Shown one piece after another: positions 40,289-49,476 of a DNA stretch of 64,000 nucleotides. Origin of the DNA: Vallitaleaceae bacterium (lineage in GTDB: Bacteria; Bacillota; Clostridia; Lachnospirales; Vallitaleaceae); NCBI GenBank assembly GCA_028277605.1, contig JANQFZ010000058.1:1-64000 (forward strand), written 5' to 3'. Position 1 is the stretch's first letter. Each line of letters starts with the position of its first letter. The notes beneath the pieces are model-generated. The model did not search any database and was not told where the DNA came from. It was given only the letters and a program-made list of their open reading frames with translations. Position numbers and translations under genes: made by a program.

Positions 40289-41301
40289 GACCACCGACCT
40301 CCTGTTTTTCGTAATAAGTATGCGAAAAATGGTGCTCCAATAACAGCCGTTAATATTGATAGCGGAATTTCAGCAGCAGTTGCTATACGAGCAACGTTAT
40401 CTATTAGCAACATATAAAACGCTCCTAGAAATATAGTAGCAGGGATTAATATCTTATGGTCATTTCCTACAATCATCCTTCCTACATGTGGAATAATAAG
40501 GCCTATCCAGCCTACTATTCCACAAAGGGATACCGATGTCGCAGTTATAATTGTAGTCACAATAATTATTATCAACCTGTACTTATTAACATCTATCCCT
40601 AAAGACTTAGCTTCTTCTTCTGATAAAGATAGAATATTAATTTTCCATCTTAAAACTACAATGATTACAATACCAATGATAATTAATGGAATTCCAAATA
40701 TCAAATCTTTAGTAGACACTCCATTCAAACTTCCCATCAGCCAATAGACTATTTCTGGTAATTTATCATCTGGGTCAGCTACATATTTTATTAATGATAT
40801 CAGTGCTGTAAAGAATGCACCTGTAATGACTCCAGAAAGAACTAGCATAAAGAGTGCTGAACCTTTTTTTTGTTTGCTGATAGCATAGGTAATAATAACA
40901 GCTAATATTCCAAAAGCCAATGCCATCATTTGAACAACAAACATATTAGCCGATAATAATATACCTAGTGCAGCTCCAAATCCTGCTCCAGCTGAAACTC
41001 CTAATACATGCGGACTTACAAGGGGATTTCCGAAGATAGCTTGATAGGCAGTCCCTGAAACCGATAACCCTGCACCAACAATTGAAGCAATAATAATTCT
41101 AGGCAAACGCACCTTTAAAATTATCAATTCTTGTATTGATTCCCATGTCGCTTTGATCGGGAATATTCTGGATAATACTATTGAAAATGCGACACTAGGA
41201 CTTACTGAATATCTACCTAAGCACAATGAGACAATTAATAGAATAATTGGTAATAGAATGAGTATCCACATTTTGTTGTTTCTTTGTCTTGTCTTTTCCA
41301 T
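40285..41301 (-). CDS. FecCD-family ABC transporter permease
   Basis: 338 residues, with eight to ten membrane helices. LPRIIIASIVGAGLSVSGTAYQAIFGNPLVSPHVLGVSAGAGFGA and GLIIPHVGRMIVG are the signatures of FecCD/BtuC permeases, which import iron-siderophore, heme or cobalamin complexes. It probably forms a homodimer because only one permease gene is present. Its stop overlaps the ATPase start. The ATG start has only a modest GGAT site about 14 bases upstream. Confidence 0.93.
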   Translation of the reverse strand: MEKTRQRNNKMWILILLPIILLIVSLCLGRYSVSPSVAFSIVLSRIFPIKATWESIQELIILKVRLPRIIIASIVGAGLSVSGTAYQAIFGNPLVSPHVLGVSAGAGFGAALGILLSANMFVVQMMALAFGILAVIITYAISKQKKGSALFMLVLSGVITGAFFTALISLIKYVADPDDKLPEIVYWLMGSLNGVSTKDLIFGIPLIIIGIVIIVVLRWKINILSLSEEEAKSLGIDVNKYRLIIIIVTTIITATSVSLCGIVGWIGLIIPHVGRMIVGNDHKILIPATIFLGAFYMLLIDNVARIATAAEIPLSILTAVIGAPFFAYLLRKTGGRWS

Positions 41302-41332
41302 TTATTTTCATTGATCCTTTCTATGAATGTGC

Positions 41333-42565
41333 TTACATTTGTTTTCCTGAACCACCAACAAAAATTTCTTCTCTGATTGGATTAAGAGTTTTTATAATAT
41401 CTTCATCTGAAATATCATAGTTAAAGAATTTTTTGTAATAGTCTCTAAGTTCTTGTTCCATATCAAAATCGCTAAATAAATCTGGGTAGTTTAATTTTGC
41501 CATCCATTTCATCATTAGTGGTGTGTCTGTATTTGCTGGAAACCATCTAGATGTACCTGTTGGTATTTTATAAACTCTACCATTTTGTACTGCTTTAATT
41601 TGACTCCAATCTTGTCCTTCTATTGTATTATTAATTAAATCTTCTGGCATACCATTATTAAATATATAGATAATATCAGGATTCCATTTATAGATTTGCT
41701 CCATGTTTGCATTAGTTATCCCATTAACATCAGCAGCTGCGTTAACAGCACCTGAAGATAATATCCAATCGTCTCCTTGCATACCTTTCCCATCTACCAT
41801 AATGCCTTTTTCACTGATTCTAAACAGTACCAATGATTTTACTTTTTTATCCTCTTCAATGTTAGAAGTTCTTTGATGTATTTCATCTTTCACAGCATGA
41901 GCATAATCATTAATTTCTTCAAAACCTTCTAAATCAAACACTTCCCCAAGTAATTTAATCCTATGCATCATAAGTTCTATTGAATCGGATCCTTCTTTTG
42001 CTTTGGTATCTATAGTAGGAATACCAATACTCTTAAATAGATCGCCTTGTTTTGTAAATCCACCATAATATAAAACAAGATCTGGATTTAGTTTAAGCAT
42101 CTCTTCAACATTAACATCTTGACCTTCCATAAATGAATCTGCTACGTTATGTAGTTCAGGTGATATTTTAAATAAAATAGAGTATTTACTTTCTGCTTTA
42201 CTTCCTGGATTAATACCAACTAATTTATCTACATCTCCTCCCATTAATAAATAAGAACTTGGAATAGGTACAGATGTTGTGATAAACTTGTTTATTTCAC
42301 TTGCAGGTGGTAGTATTACTTCGTCTCCATTGCCTATAACAATGGTTCTTTCATCTTGATTCTCACTGACTTGTTCAGTTTCTTTATCATTTGCATTCTG
42401 TTCAGACTCATTGTTTTCTTTCTCGTTTGATGCTTCTTGTCCATTCTGAGCTTTATCAATATCATTATTATTATCTACTTCAGATGCTTGTTGAGAACAC
42501 CCTGCTAATAACGCTACTGATAGCATAAAAGAAATTATTAGTAACCTTAAACTTAATTTTTTCAT
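41333..42565 (-). CDS. siderophore/iron-type substrate-binding lipoprotein
   Basis: 410 residues. Type II signal with lipobox SVALLAGC, then a charged low-complexity linker rich in Asn, Glu and Gln (about 28-75), then a two-lobed binding domain of the FepB/BtuF (TroA-like, helical backbone) fold with VEEMLKLNPDLVLYYGG and MEQIYKWNPDIIYIF segments. It should capture the metal complex outside the membrane. ATG with AAAGGAG upstream. It lies between the two ABC half-transporters and the FecCD permease. Confidence 0.9.
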   Translation of the reverse strand: MKKLSLRLLIISFMLSVALLAGCSQQASEVDNNNDIDKAQNGQEASNEKENNESEQNANDKETEQVSENQDERTIVIGNGDEVILPPASEINKFITTSVPIPSSYLLMGGDVDKLVGINPGSKAESKYSILFKISPELHNVADSFMEGQDVNVEEMLKLNPDLVLYYGGFTKQGDLFKSIGIPTIDTKAKEGSDSIELMMHRIKLLGEVFDLEGFEEINDYAHAVKDEIHQRTSNIEEDKKVKSLVLFRISEKGIMVDGKGMQGDDWILSSGAVNAAADVNGITNANMEQIYKWNPDIIYIFNNGMPEDLINNTIEGQDWSQIKAVQNGRVYKIPTGTSRWFPANTDTPLMMKWMAKLNYPDLFSDFDMEQELRDYYKKFFNYDISDEDIIKTLNPIREEIFVGGSGKQM

Positions 42566-42631
42566 GATTTTCTCCTTTATAATAAAGTTTTTTATTTCTG
42601 AGCAGACACGATTTGCAACTATATGTATCCA

Positions 42632-44362
42632 TCAATTGGTACATAAATTCCATTTTTCTGCTTTTTTCTGAGCATTCCAGAGTTCTTTATATAAATGACC
42701 ATTTTCTAGCAGCTTATCATGCTTGCCAGCTTCAACAATTTGTCCTTTATCAAATACAACAATTTGATCTGCACTTCTGATGGTTTTCAGATGATGTGCA
42801 ATAACGACTACGGTTCTACTTTTAGCTAAATTACTTATAGCTTTTTGTATTTTTCTTTCATTGATAGGGTCAACATTACTGGTCATTTCATCAAGTATAA
42901 CAATTGGTGCATCTTTTAAAAATGCTCTCGCAATAGATAGCCTTTGTTTTTGTCCTCCTGATAATCCTACGCCGTTTTCCCCTAAAAGTGTATCATACCC
43001 TTCTGGCAGACTCATGATGAAATCATGAATCATAGCTTTCTTTGCAGCTTCCATAACTTCTTGATTCGTAGCATTTTTATTACCTAGTTTAATATTTTCA
43101 TAAATTGTACCTGAAAATAATATGACATTCTGCATAACAATACTAATATGAGATAATAGATCATCATAATTAATTTCTCTAGTATCTATGCCACCAATTT
43201 TTATATGACCCTTTTGAGGATCCCAAAATCTTAGGATTAAATTCGTTATAGTTGTCTTTCCTGAGCCTGATGGACCAACTAAAGCTACCATACTACCTTG
43301 GTCAATCTTTAAGTTTACATTTTTTAACTCAAATTCTCCTTGTTGATAATTGAAACCAACATTTTCAAAGACTATATCAAACTGAGTAACAGCTAGTGGT
43401 TTATCAACGGATTCAATAATAGGTGCTTCTAAGACGGTCATTATTCTTTTGTAGCTATCTTTTAAGACAATGTAATCGGTCCAATTCTTTTCTAAATTAC
43501 TAAAAGGTTTATAAAACTCTTTGCTAAAAATGATGAATAATAAAAAGTTACTGATTGATATTTCATTATTGAATACCATAATCGCGCCATATGTGACTAA
43601 AACTGCAAAACAGATCTCAAGAAAGAAAAAATATCTACCCAGATAATTTGCTATTGATTTTGATACTTTTTTACTGCTATCTGCAAAGCTGATAATACTA
43701 CGATCCATTTTTTCTTTAAAGGTTGGACTCTCATTAAAAGCTTTTAATAAAGGTATTCCTTTAGCATATTCGACAAACAAGCTAACCATATCAGCTAAAT
43801 CATCGGATGATCTTTTTTCTAATTGACCATTGGACTTAATACCTAATATAAGTATCAAGAGTCCTATAGGCAAGAAGGATATCATAGCAAGTCCAAGTTT
43901 CCAATTAATTGCAAATAAACACCCCCCAATAATTAAAGCTATAAGAAAATCACTAAACATTCTCGCCCAAACATGAGCAGCAATCCTCTCAATATTATCA
44001 ACATCTTTATGAACGATAGTACTAATTTCACCAAGCCTTTCATTGGTATAAAAACCTAGAGAAAACTTTTTTAGTCTTAAAGTTACTTCATCTCTTAGCT
44101 TTTTAACTACTTCAAATCCGCTAAAATGCTTAGCTATATCTGCTGTATTATTGCTTACACCTTTAAGAATAACAATACCAAACAGTATCAACCAATACCT
44201 TAAGAAACCATCGGTTTGCCCATTGACAATCTTATTGATTATATTTAGAATCACAAGCATCATACCAGCACCTAAAAGTGCTTTAAAGGTAAAAGTAATT
44301 ATAGATAATAAGAGCATTTTCTTACCTTTTTTTGTCATATAACTATAAATAGTACCTATCAT
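42632..44362 (-). CDS. exporter-fold ABC transporter half (IrtB/YbtQ-like)
   Basis: About 576 residues. Six membrane helices, then an ATPase domain with Walker A GPSGSGKTTI, signature LSGGQKQRLSIARAFL, Walker B VILDEMTSN and H-loop IAHHLKT. Such half-transporters pair as heterodimers. In iron loci the pair often imports siderophore (IrtAB, YbtPQ) despite its exporter fold; export is the alternative. The second Walker B residue pattern DEMTS differs from the usual DEATS. The ATG at 44360-44362 overlaps the partner's stop (TAATG), with GGAGG 9 bases upstream, so the two are translationally coupled. Confidence 0.92.
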   Translation of the reverse strand: MIGTIYSYMTKKGKKMLLLSIITFTFKALLGAGMMLVILNIINKIVNGQTDGFLRYWLILFGIVILKGVSNNTADIAKHFSGFEVVKKLRDEVTLRLKKFSLGFYTNERLGEISTIVHKDVDNIERIAAHVWARMFSDFLIALIIGGCLFAINWKLGLAMISFLPIGLLILILGIKSNGQLEKRSSDDLADMVSLFVEYAKGIPLLKAFNESPTFKEKMDRSIISFADSSKKVSKSIANYLGRYFFFLEICFAVLVTYGAIMVFNNEISISNFLLFIIFSKEFYKPFSNLEKNWTDYIVLKDSYKRIMTVLEAPIIESVDKPLAVTQFDIVFENVGFNYQQGEFELKNVNLKIDQGSMVALVGPSGSGKTTITNLILRFWDPQKGHIKIGGIDTREINYDDLLSHISIVMQNVILFSGTIYENIKLGNKNATNQEVMEAAKKAMIHDFIMSLPEGYDTLLGENGVGLSGGQKQRLSIARAFLKDAPIVILDEMTSNVDPINERKIQKAISNLAKSRTVVVIAHHLKTIRSADQIVVFDKGQIVEAGKHDKLLENGHLYKELWNAQKKAEKWNLCTN

Positions 44363-46104
44363 TAACTTGCTACCTCCTTGATCTTCCAATTGTCAACATT
44401 GGATTGTTCTTTAACCATTTCTCTATAGAGTTTGCAATCATCAAGTAGCTCTTGATGAGTTCCTTTGGCTATTACTTTTCCGCTATCCATGACAACAATT
44501 TGATCTGAATTGGTTATGGTGTTTAGGTGGTGAGCAATCGTTATAATCGTCTTGTTTTTACCTAAATTGTCTATGGCTTTTTGAATTAAAAATTCATTAT
44601 AGGTATCGATAGCAGAGGTTGCTTCATCCAAAATTATAATAGGTGCATTTTTTAATATCATACGAGCAATTGATAGCCTTTGCTTTTCACCGCCTGACAA
44701 TTTGGCTCCTGCTTCCCCTACTTTGGTTTCATAACCTTTTGGCAAACTCATTATCATATCATGAATTTGAGCTTTTTTAGCTGCTTCTATAATTTGGTCT
44801 TTTGTTGCATCATTATTACCAATTCTTATATTGTCCTCAATGCTCATGTTAAATAAAAAGGCTTCTTGCTGAACAATGGATACCAGTTTTGATAAATCTT
44901 TTTCACTCAAATCGTTAATATTCTTACCATTTATAGATATAACACCACTATCTGGCTTCCAAAAACCCATAAGTAAATTGGCAATTGTAGTTTTTCCAGA
45001 ACCCGATATCCCAACCACCGCATTCATTGTATTCTTTTTAATGGTTAAATTTACATCTTCTAAAACCGTCTTATCTTTTTCATAACTAAATTTAATATCT
45101 TTAAACTCAATATCACCAGATTGTAAGATCTCATTGGTCTCCTTTTTGTCTATCGTTTCGACACCTAGTATTGTATTAATACTGTTAACAGACTTTTGAA
45201 AGATGATAACAAAATGATGATAGGTTGCATACTTGCCAATAGTATTAATGAAAATACCTCCTAAAATGATAGCTAATATGAAAACATTTAATTCCACCTT
45301 TTGGCTAATTAATAGTCTAGAACCTATAATAGTCATAACGATAAGTCCACATTCTATTAGGATAATTGGAACCGTCATCGGACCCGATATATTCTTAGTC
45401 ATTTGACCTACCCATGTAATGTAATCATGCATGTGCTGTAAAAGAGTTTTTGTTCTGTTTTCATCCTTGCTAAAAGCTTTAACTACTGGAATGGTTCCAA
45501 TATACTCAAGTAAATTTTCTGACATTTCTGAGGTGCTTTTATGATATTTATTAATATCAGAAGCTATTAGTTTAGTGAGAAAAACTTGATAGATAAGCAT
45601 TAAAGGCACGGTCGATACTAATGCTAATCCAAGACGCCAATCATAAATTAATAGTCCAACAGCTATAAAAATGGGAATAAACGTAGCTATGGTAATATCT
45701 GGTAGTCCATGAGCTAAATATAATTCAACTCTATCGACATCGTGATTAATAATATTGGTAAGATCTCCAATTTTTCTTTTCTGAAAAAATGAAAAAGGTA
45801 ATTTTTTTAGATGCGAAATAATCTTTAGTCTTATTTCAGATAATGCATTGTATGCATACTCATGGGCTTTCCATAATGAAAGTCCATAAAATACAGCCTT
45901 TAATATCTGACATAAGAAGATAATGCCGCCATACATCAATATGCTTTCCTTTGTTATTTCCTTATTGGTAAGTAAGCGTACCATATTTATGACAATAAAT
46001 ATCGGTACAATGCCAGAAATGACACTTACTGCCATTAAAATTCTTGATGTGATGCTTTTTCTTTTATACTCTTGTACTGAAATACTACTATTATTTTCTT
46101 TCAT
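44362..46104 (-). CDS. exporter-fold ABC transporter half (IrtA/YbtP-like)
   Basis: About 580 residues. Six membrane helices, then an ATPase domain with Walker A GISGSGKTTI, signature LSGGEKQRLSIARMIL, Walker B IILDEATSAID and H-loop IAHHLNT. It is the partner of the overlapping downstream gene. A perfect Fur box stands about 70-80 bases upstream, so it should be induced by iron shortage. The start is uncertain: the ATG at 46102-46104 is 14 bases past GGAGGG, while an ATG at 46125 overlaps that site. No siderophore-interacting reductase domain is fused, unlike IrtA. Confidence 0.9.
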   Translation of the reverse strand: MKENNSSISVQEYKRKSITSRILMAVSVISGIVPIFIVINMVRLLTNKEITKESILMYGGIIFLCQILKAVFYGLSLWKAHEYAYNALSEIRLKIISHLKKLPFSFFQKRKIGDLTNIINHDVDRVELYLAHGLPDITIATFIPIFIAVGLLIYDWRLGLALVSTVPLMLIYQVFLTKLIASDINKYHKSTSEMSENLLEYIGTIPVVKAFSKDENRTKTLLQHMHDYITWVGQMTKNISGPMTVPIILIECGLIVMTIIGSRLLISQKVELNVFILAIILGGIFINTIGKYATYHHFVIIFQKSVNSINTILGVETIDKKETNEILQSGDIEFKDIKFSYEKDKTVLEDVNLTIKKNTMNAVVGISGSGKTTIANLLMGFWKPDSGVISINGKNINDLSEKDLSKLVSIVQQEAFLFNMSIEDNIRIGNNDATKDQIIEAAKKAQIHDMIMSLPKGYETKVGEAGAKLSGGEKQRLSIARMILKNAPIIILDEATSAIDTYNEFLIQKAIDNLGKNKTIITIAHHLNTITNSDQIVVMDSGKVIAKGTHQELLDDCKLYREMVKEQSNVDNWKIKEVAS

Positions 46105-46170
46105 GTTTAGTATAAATCCCTCCATACTTAGATAATTTTAACAATTCAACCTATAATCGTTTTATGATTT

Positions 46171-46185
46171 TGATAATTATTATCA
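46171..46185. promoter_or_regulatory. Fur box (perfect 7-1-7)
   Basis: TGATAATTATTATCA is an exact match to the 7-1-7 Fur consensus (TGATAAT, one base, ATTATCA) of Gram-positive bacteria. It lies in the gap between the methyltransferase and the first ABC half-transporter gene. A TTGCAT box just upstream on the minus strand suggests a promoter over it. Iron-loaded Fur should repress the five transporter genes from here. Confidence 0.85.
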
Positions 46186-46205
46186 ATGCAAAAGCAAAAA
46201 AATAT

Positions 46206-47222
46206 CTATTTTCTTGCAATATCAACATCCGATTTACCAAAACTACCTATAACAGACGTACTTCTTACAGACCTAAAACCACAATCCAACATTTTTTGTG
46301 CTATCTTTCCTTGAGGCATATTAAAGTTATTAGCTGCCATCATGCATGCCTTAAGCATACCCATGATAGGTTCCGCTGGGTAAGTACCTTCCTTTTCTAC
46401 ACCATCACCAAAATAGATAAATACCCCACCTTCATTTAACGCATCATAAAGCTTGCTTATAATAGCATCTAACTCATCTTGATGAAAATTAAAGGTAAAA
46501 CTCGCCCAAATCAAATCATAACCACTGCCTATATCATCAACCATATAATTACCGCCAATTGCTTTCACACGATCGTTCATTTGATATTTTTCAATATACT
46601 CATTAGTCACTTTTACTACAGCTGGTTGGTCAAAAATTACGCCTTGCATGTTTGGGTGTTTCTTAACTATATTCATTGCTACCATTCCTGAACCTCCACC
46701 AAGATCTAGCATTTTCTGTAAGCCTGAATACTCTGGTAGAGAGGAAATTATAGTTGAAGCTGTTTGAGCTAACTCAATACGCTGATAATTGACCCCATTT
46801 CTAGTATTTCTTTCCCATAAACTCTCTGACATGATATTCATTCGCCCTGACGGACCGTTTAGAATAAGTGATGTCAGTTCTTTCATACTAATAACATGCC
46901 AAGTACTGGTAAGTGAAGCAATAAAATCTCCCATATAGTAATCCCGTTCACTTACAAGTAACTCTTGAGCTAAATCAGAATTACAATAGGCTCCATTTTT
47001 CTTTTCAATTAACCCTAGAGCTGTCAAAGCATTAAGATATAACTCCGTATTAATTTCATGTGAACTAAGATCATTGCAAATTTCTTTTGCTGTCTTCGGT
47101 TCAGTTAAGTAATCAAAAATCTTTAGCTTGATTCCAGCCATAAGTACCTTTTCCCTTATGGGTCCATAGGAAATATCAAGTATATTTTTCAAATTAATTT
47201 TTCCTTCATTGTGTAAACTCAT
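46206..47222 (-). CDS. SAM-dependent O-methyltransferase-like protein
   Basis: 338 residues. An N-terminal winged-helix dimerization domain (about 10-95; KIFDYLTEPKTAKEICNDL) precedes a Rossmann methyltransferase with motif I LDLGGGSGMVAMNIVKKHP. This layout is that of the HIOMT/caffeate O-methyltransferase group, which methylates small aromatic or polyketide-like molecules. In this iron locus the substrate may be a siderophore or a tetrapyrrole; no biosynthetic enzyme is nearby to say which. Its ATG overlaps the TetR stop (ATGA), so it is co-translated with the regulator. Confidence 0.88.
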   Translation of the reverse strand: MSLHNEGKINLKNILDISYGPIREKVLMAGIKLKIFDYLTEPKTAKEICNDLSSHEINTELYLNALTALGLIEKKNGAYCNSDLAQELLVSERDYYMGDFIASLTSTWHVISMKELTSLILNGPSGRMNIMSESLWERNTRNGVNYQRIELAQTASTIISSLPEYSGLQKMLDLGGGSGMVAMNIVKKHPNMQGVIFDQPAVVKVTNEYIEKYQMNDRVKAIGGNYMVDDIGSGYDLIWASFTFNFHQDELDAIISKLYDALNEGGVFIYFGDGVEKEGTYPAEPIMGMLKACMMAANNFNMPQGKIAQKMLDCGFRSVRSTSVIGSFGKSDVDIARK

Positions 47223-47896
47223 GAAATCTCTCCTTTTTTGTATTGACTATCATTTGTATCATCTAAAGTATCTAGTTTTACTTGTTGATGTAAAAAGAGA
47301 CTTTTATAACCAGCATTCATAAAGGTTGCTAATTGTTCAACATAAACATTCACTTCTTTCCGATTAGGTCCATTCAATACAATTTCTTCTAAAAGACTTA
47401 CATAAACAGAAGCAAGTGAATGAATTGTCATCGCGCTAAAAAAACCTTCATATAATAATTCTGAATGATTTATCAATGAACACAATTTATAAAAATTTTT
47501 AGTATAAATCTCAACTATTTCTTCTTTATAATTCTGTAGACTTGATCCTGCGGCACAAAATAAAAGTAATTTAAAGCTTGAATAATTATCAAGAACTGCT
47601 TGTGTACAACTTCTAAAGTATTGAATGGTTTGTTCCAATGGGGTAAAGGAGTCATCAAGCAAATTATCATAGAAATCATCTTCTTCAAAAGAAGCTGTAA
47701 TATAATTTATAGCTTCAGCTGCAAGCTCGCAAAACAGAGAATCTTTATTTTTGAAATATGAGTAAATGGCGCCTTTTGTTAACTCTTCTTTTTCTGCAAT
47801 GACACGTAGAGATGCACCATCGTAACCATGTTTTAAAAATTCTCTTCGCGCAGAATTTAATATTTTTTCCTTAATATCATCTTTTTTTACTTGCAT
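47219..47896 (-). CDS. TetR/AcrR family transcriptional regulator
   Basis: 225 residues. N-terminal helix-turn-helix (HGYDGASLRVIAEKEELTKGAIYSYFKNK), then a helical ligand-binding domain with several cysteines. ATG with GGGGAGGA upstream. The promoter (47938-47966) is overlapped by a perfect inverted repeat (47918-47940), so it probably represses itself and the coupled methyltransferase gene. Its ligand may be the small molecule handled by the locus; this is inference. Confidence 0.9.
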   Translation of the reverse strand: MQVKKDDIKEKILNSARREFLKHGYDGASLRVIAEKEELTKGAIYSYFKNKDSLFCELAAEAINYITASFEEDDFYDNLLDDSFTPLEQTIQYFRSCTQAVLDNYSSFKLLLFCAAGSSLQNYKEEIVEIYTKNFYKLCSLINHSELLYEGFFSAMTIHSLASVYVSLLEEIVLNGPNRKEVNVYVEQLATFMNAGYKSLFLHQQVKLDTLDDTNDSQYKKGEIS

Positions 47897-47917
47897 ATTG
47901 TCCTCCCCAAACCAAAC

Positions 47918-47940
47918 AATAAATACCGACGGTATTTATT
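47918..47940. promoter_or_regulatory. probable operator of the TetR regulator at 47219-47896
   Basis: Perfect 10-bp arms AATAAATACC and GGTATTTATT around a 3-base centre. It overlaps the last bases of the -10 box and the start point, the usual place for a TetR-type self-repression site. Confidence 0.8.
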
Positions 47941-47966
47941 ATAACCTTTTTCTTTTATTTTTTCAA
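47938..47966 (-). promoter_or_regulatory. promoter of the TetR-methyltransferase unit
   Basis: TTGAAA at 47961-47966 and a perfect TATAAT at 47938-47943 with 17 bases between them on the minus strand. The spacer is A-rich. Confidence 0.85.
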
Positions 47967-48330
47967 GTAAAATCTAATAGAATTAGACGAGGTTGTAGAT
48001 CATGATATACAATTAATTTATAATGAAATGTTTTTACTTTTTATCAATTAGTGTGGAATAATTAAGAAAATATTACTTATGATGATTACAAGAAATGGTA
48101 GAAACAGCGATGATTATGAAATTCTTATATTTTGAGCAATACCTAATTTACTTAGGATGAATTCATAGACTGGATAGACATTGAGATTATCATTTTTCTG
48201 GTTCATTGGATATTATAGACAAATGATGGTCTTGATACAGTCACAGGTAAAAAAAACCAAATGGGTAATGTGACTGTACTTGTAAGTCCATCAGACAGAA
48301 GGAAAGTACCGAATCAAAGCACACTAAGTG
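47967..48330. other. intergenic stretch without a gene
   Basis: About 364 bases between the TetR promoter and the aminotransferase stop codon. I see no reading frame with a ribosome binding site, no RNA motif and no clear terminator for the aminotransferase operon in it. Confidence 0.55.
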
Positions 48331-49461
48331 CTAGTTATCAAGAAAAACCTCATATAGACTCTCTTTCAAAGGGACATCATGCTTACGTAGTATATCTTCT
48401 AAGGCTTTCAATGTAACAAGTACTTTATCCTCATAACAGTTTTCACCCATATGACCAATTCTAAAAACTCTATTTTCTAAGAAATCAAAGGCTCCACCGA
48501 TCATAATATTTTTATCATGCAACATCTCATTAAAAAGAGTCTTAAAATTTATTCCTTTAGGTATTTGAATGGTTGTTACCGTATTGGAAAACCCTGAATA
48601 CGGATAAAGCTCTAATCCTGAAGCTTGTATTGCCTTCCTTACAGCATGAGCGATTCTAGCATGACGTTTCAGCTTATCTTCATCCTTAAGACATCTTTTA
48701 ACCGCAGTTGCAAATCCATACAAGTCGCTGACTGGTTGAGTATAGGGAAACCATTTATCTTCATACCAGCTTTTCCAAACAGCAAGGTTACAATAGAAGC
48801 TTTTTATTTTCATAGTTCTATTCAGAATTTTATTCCATGCCCTTGGACTGATACTTAAAAAAGTTAACCCTGGTGGTGCTGATAGACATTTTTGAGAGCC
48901 ACCTAAAAGAATGTCAATTTTAGCATCATCCACATGAACTTCTTCGCCTCCAACCGAAGATACAGCATCTACCACAGAAATAATACCATAGGTATCCAGC
49001 AGAGGACATATTTGATCTATTGGATTAGTAATGCCTGAGGGTGTTTCGCAATGCACTAATGTGGCAATTTTAAAATCATGATTCTTTTCTAAAAAATCCT
49101 TTAACTGTTGACTATCAATGCCTCTTTTATAATCTCCCTTGAAGTAAGTAATCTTACCGCCATAGATTTTTGCAAAATCACCAAAGCCCTTTCCAAAAAT
49201 ACCATTGTCGAGGCATAAAACCTTATCTCCCGGCTCAATGAGCGAAGCACAGGCAGCCTCTAAGCCTAAAATACCTTCCCCTGAAAGAATAAGCGTATCA
49301 TCCTTGGTATCCAATAGCTGTTGTATATCCTGACAAATCGTTCTATAAAAATCATAGAAGGAAAGATCCAAATCTGGATTGGTTATGGTTCCTGCCATAG
49401 CCATACGAACTTCTTCACTGACATAGGTTGGACCAGGTGTCATTAATAAAGGCTTTTTCAT
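48331..49461 (-). CDS. class V aminotransferase (alanine-glyoxylate/serine-pyruvate type)
   Basis: 376 residues. A PLP enzyme of the AGXT/PucG group: start TPGPTYVSEEVRMAM, the aspartate in ISVVDAVSSVGGEEV, the PLP lysine in LLGGSQKCLSAPPGL and the C-terminal FRIGHMGENC. Members move amino groups between alanine, serine and glyoxylate or similar keto acids. Its neighbours, a MurD-like ligase 15 bases upstream and a MurL-like protein before that, suggest a link to amino acid supply for cell-wall precursors, but that is inference. ATG with AGGAG upstream. Confidence 0.88.
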   Translation of the reverse strand: MKKPLLMTPGPTYVSEEVRMAMAGTITNPDLDLSFYDFYRTICQDIQQLLDTKDDTLILSGEGILGLEAACASLIEPGDKVLCLDNGIFGKGFGDFAKIYGGKITYFKGDYKRGIDSQQLKDFLEKNHDFKIATLVHCETPSGITNPIDQICPLLDTYGIISVVDAVSSVGGEEVHVDDAKIDILLGGSQKCLSAPPGLTFLSISPRAWNKILNRTMKIKSFYCNLAVWKSWYEDKWFPYTQPVSDLYGFATAVKRCLKDEDKLKRHARIAHAVRKAIQASGLELYPYSGFSNTVTTIQIPKGINFKTLFNEMLHDKNIMIGGAFDFLENRVFRIGHMGENCYEDKVLVTLKALEDILRKHDVPLKESLYEVFLDN

Positions 49462-49476
49462 AAATAATACTCCTTA

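Noticed and set aside
46164-46439. A plus-strand open frame of 91 codons that begins at the Fur box
   Set aside because: It runs antisense into the methyltransferase gene, has no ribosome binding site, and its residues do not look like a known protein.
47967-48330. A transposase or phage remnant in the intergenic stretch
   Set aside because: No terminal repeats or recognisable protein fragments were found in any frame.
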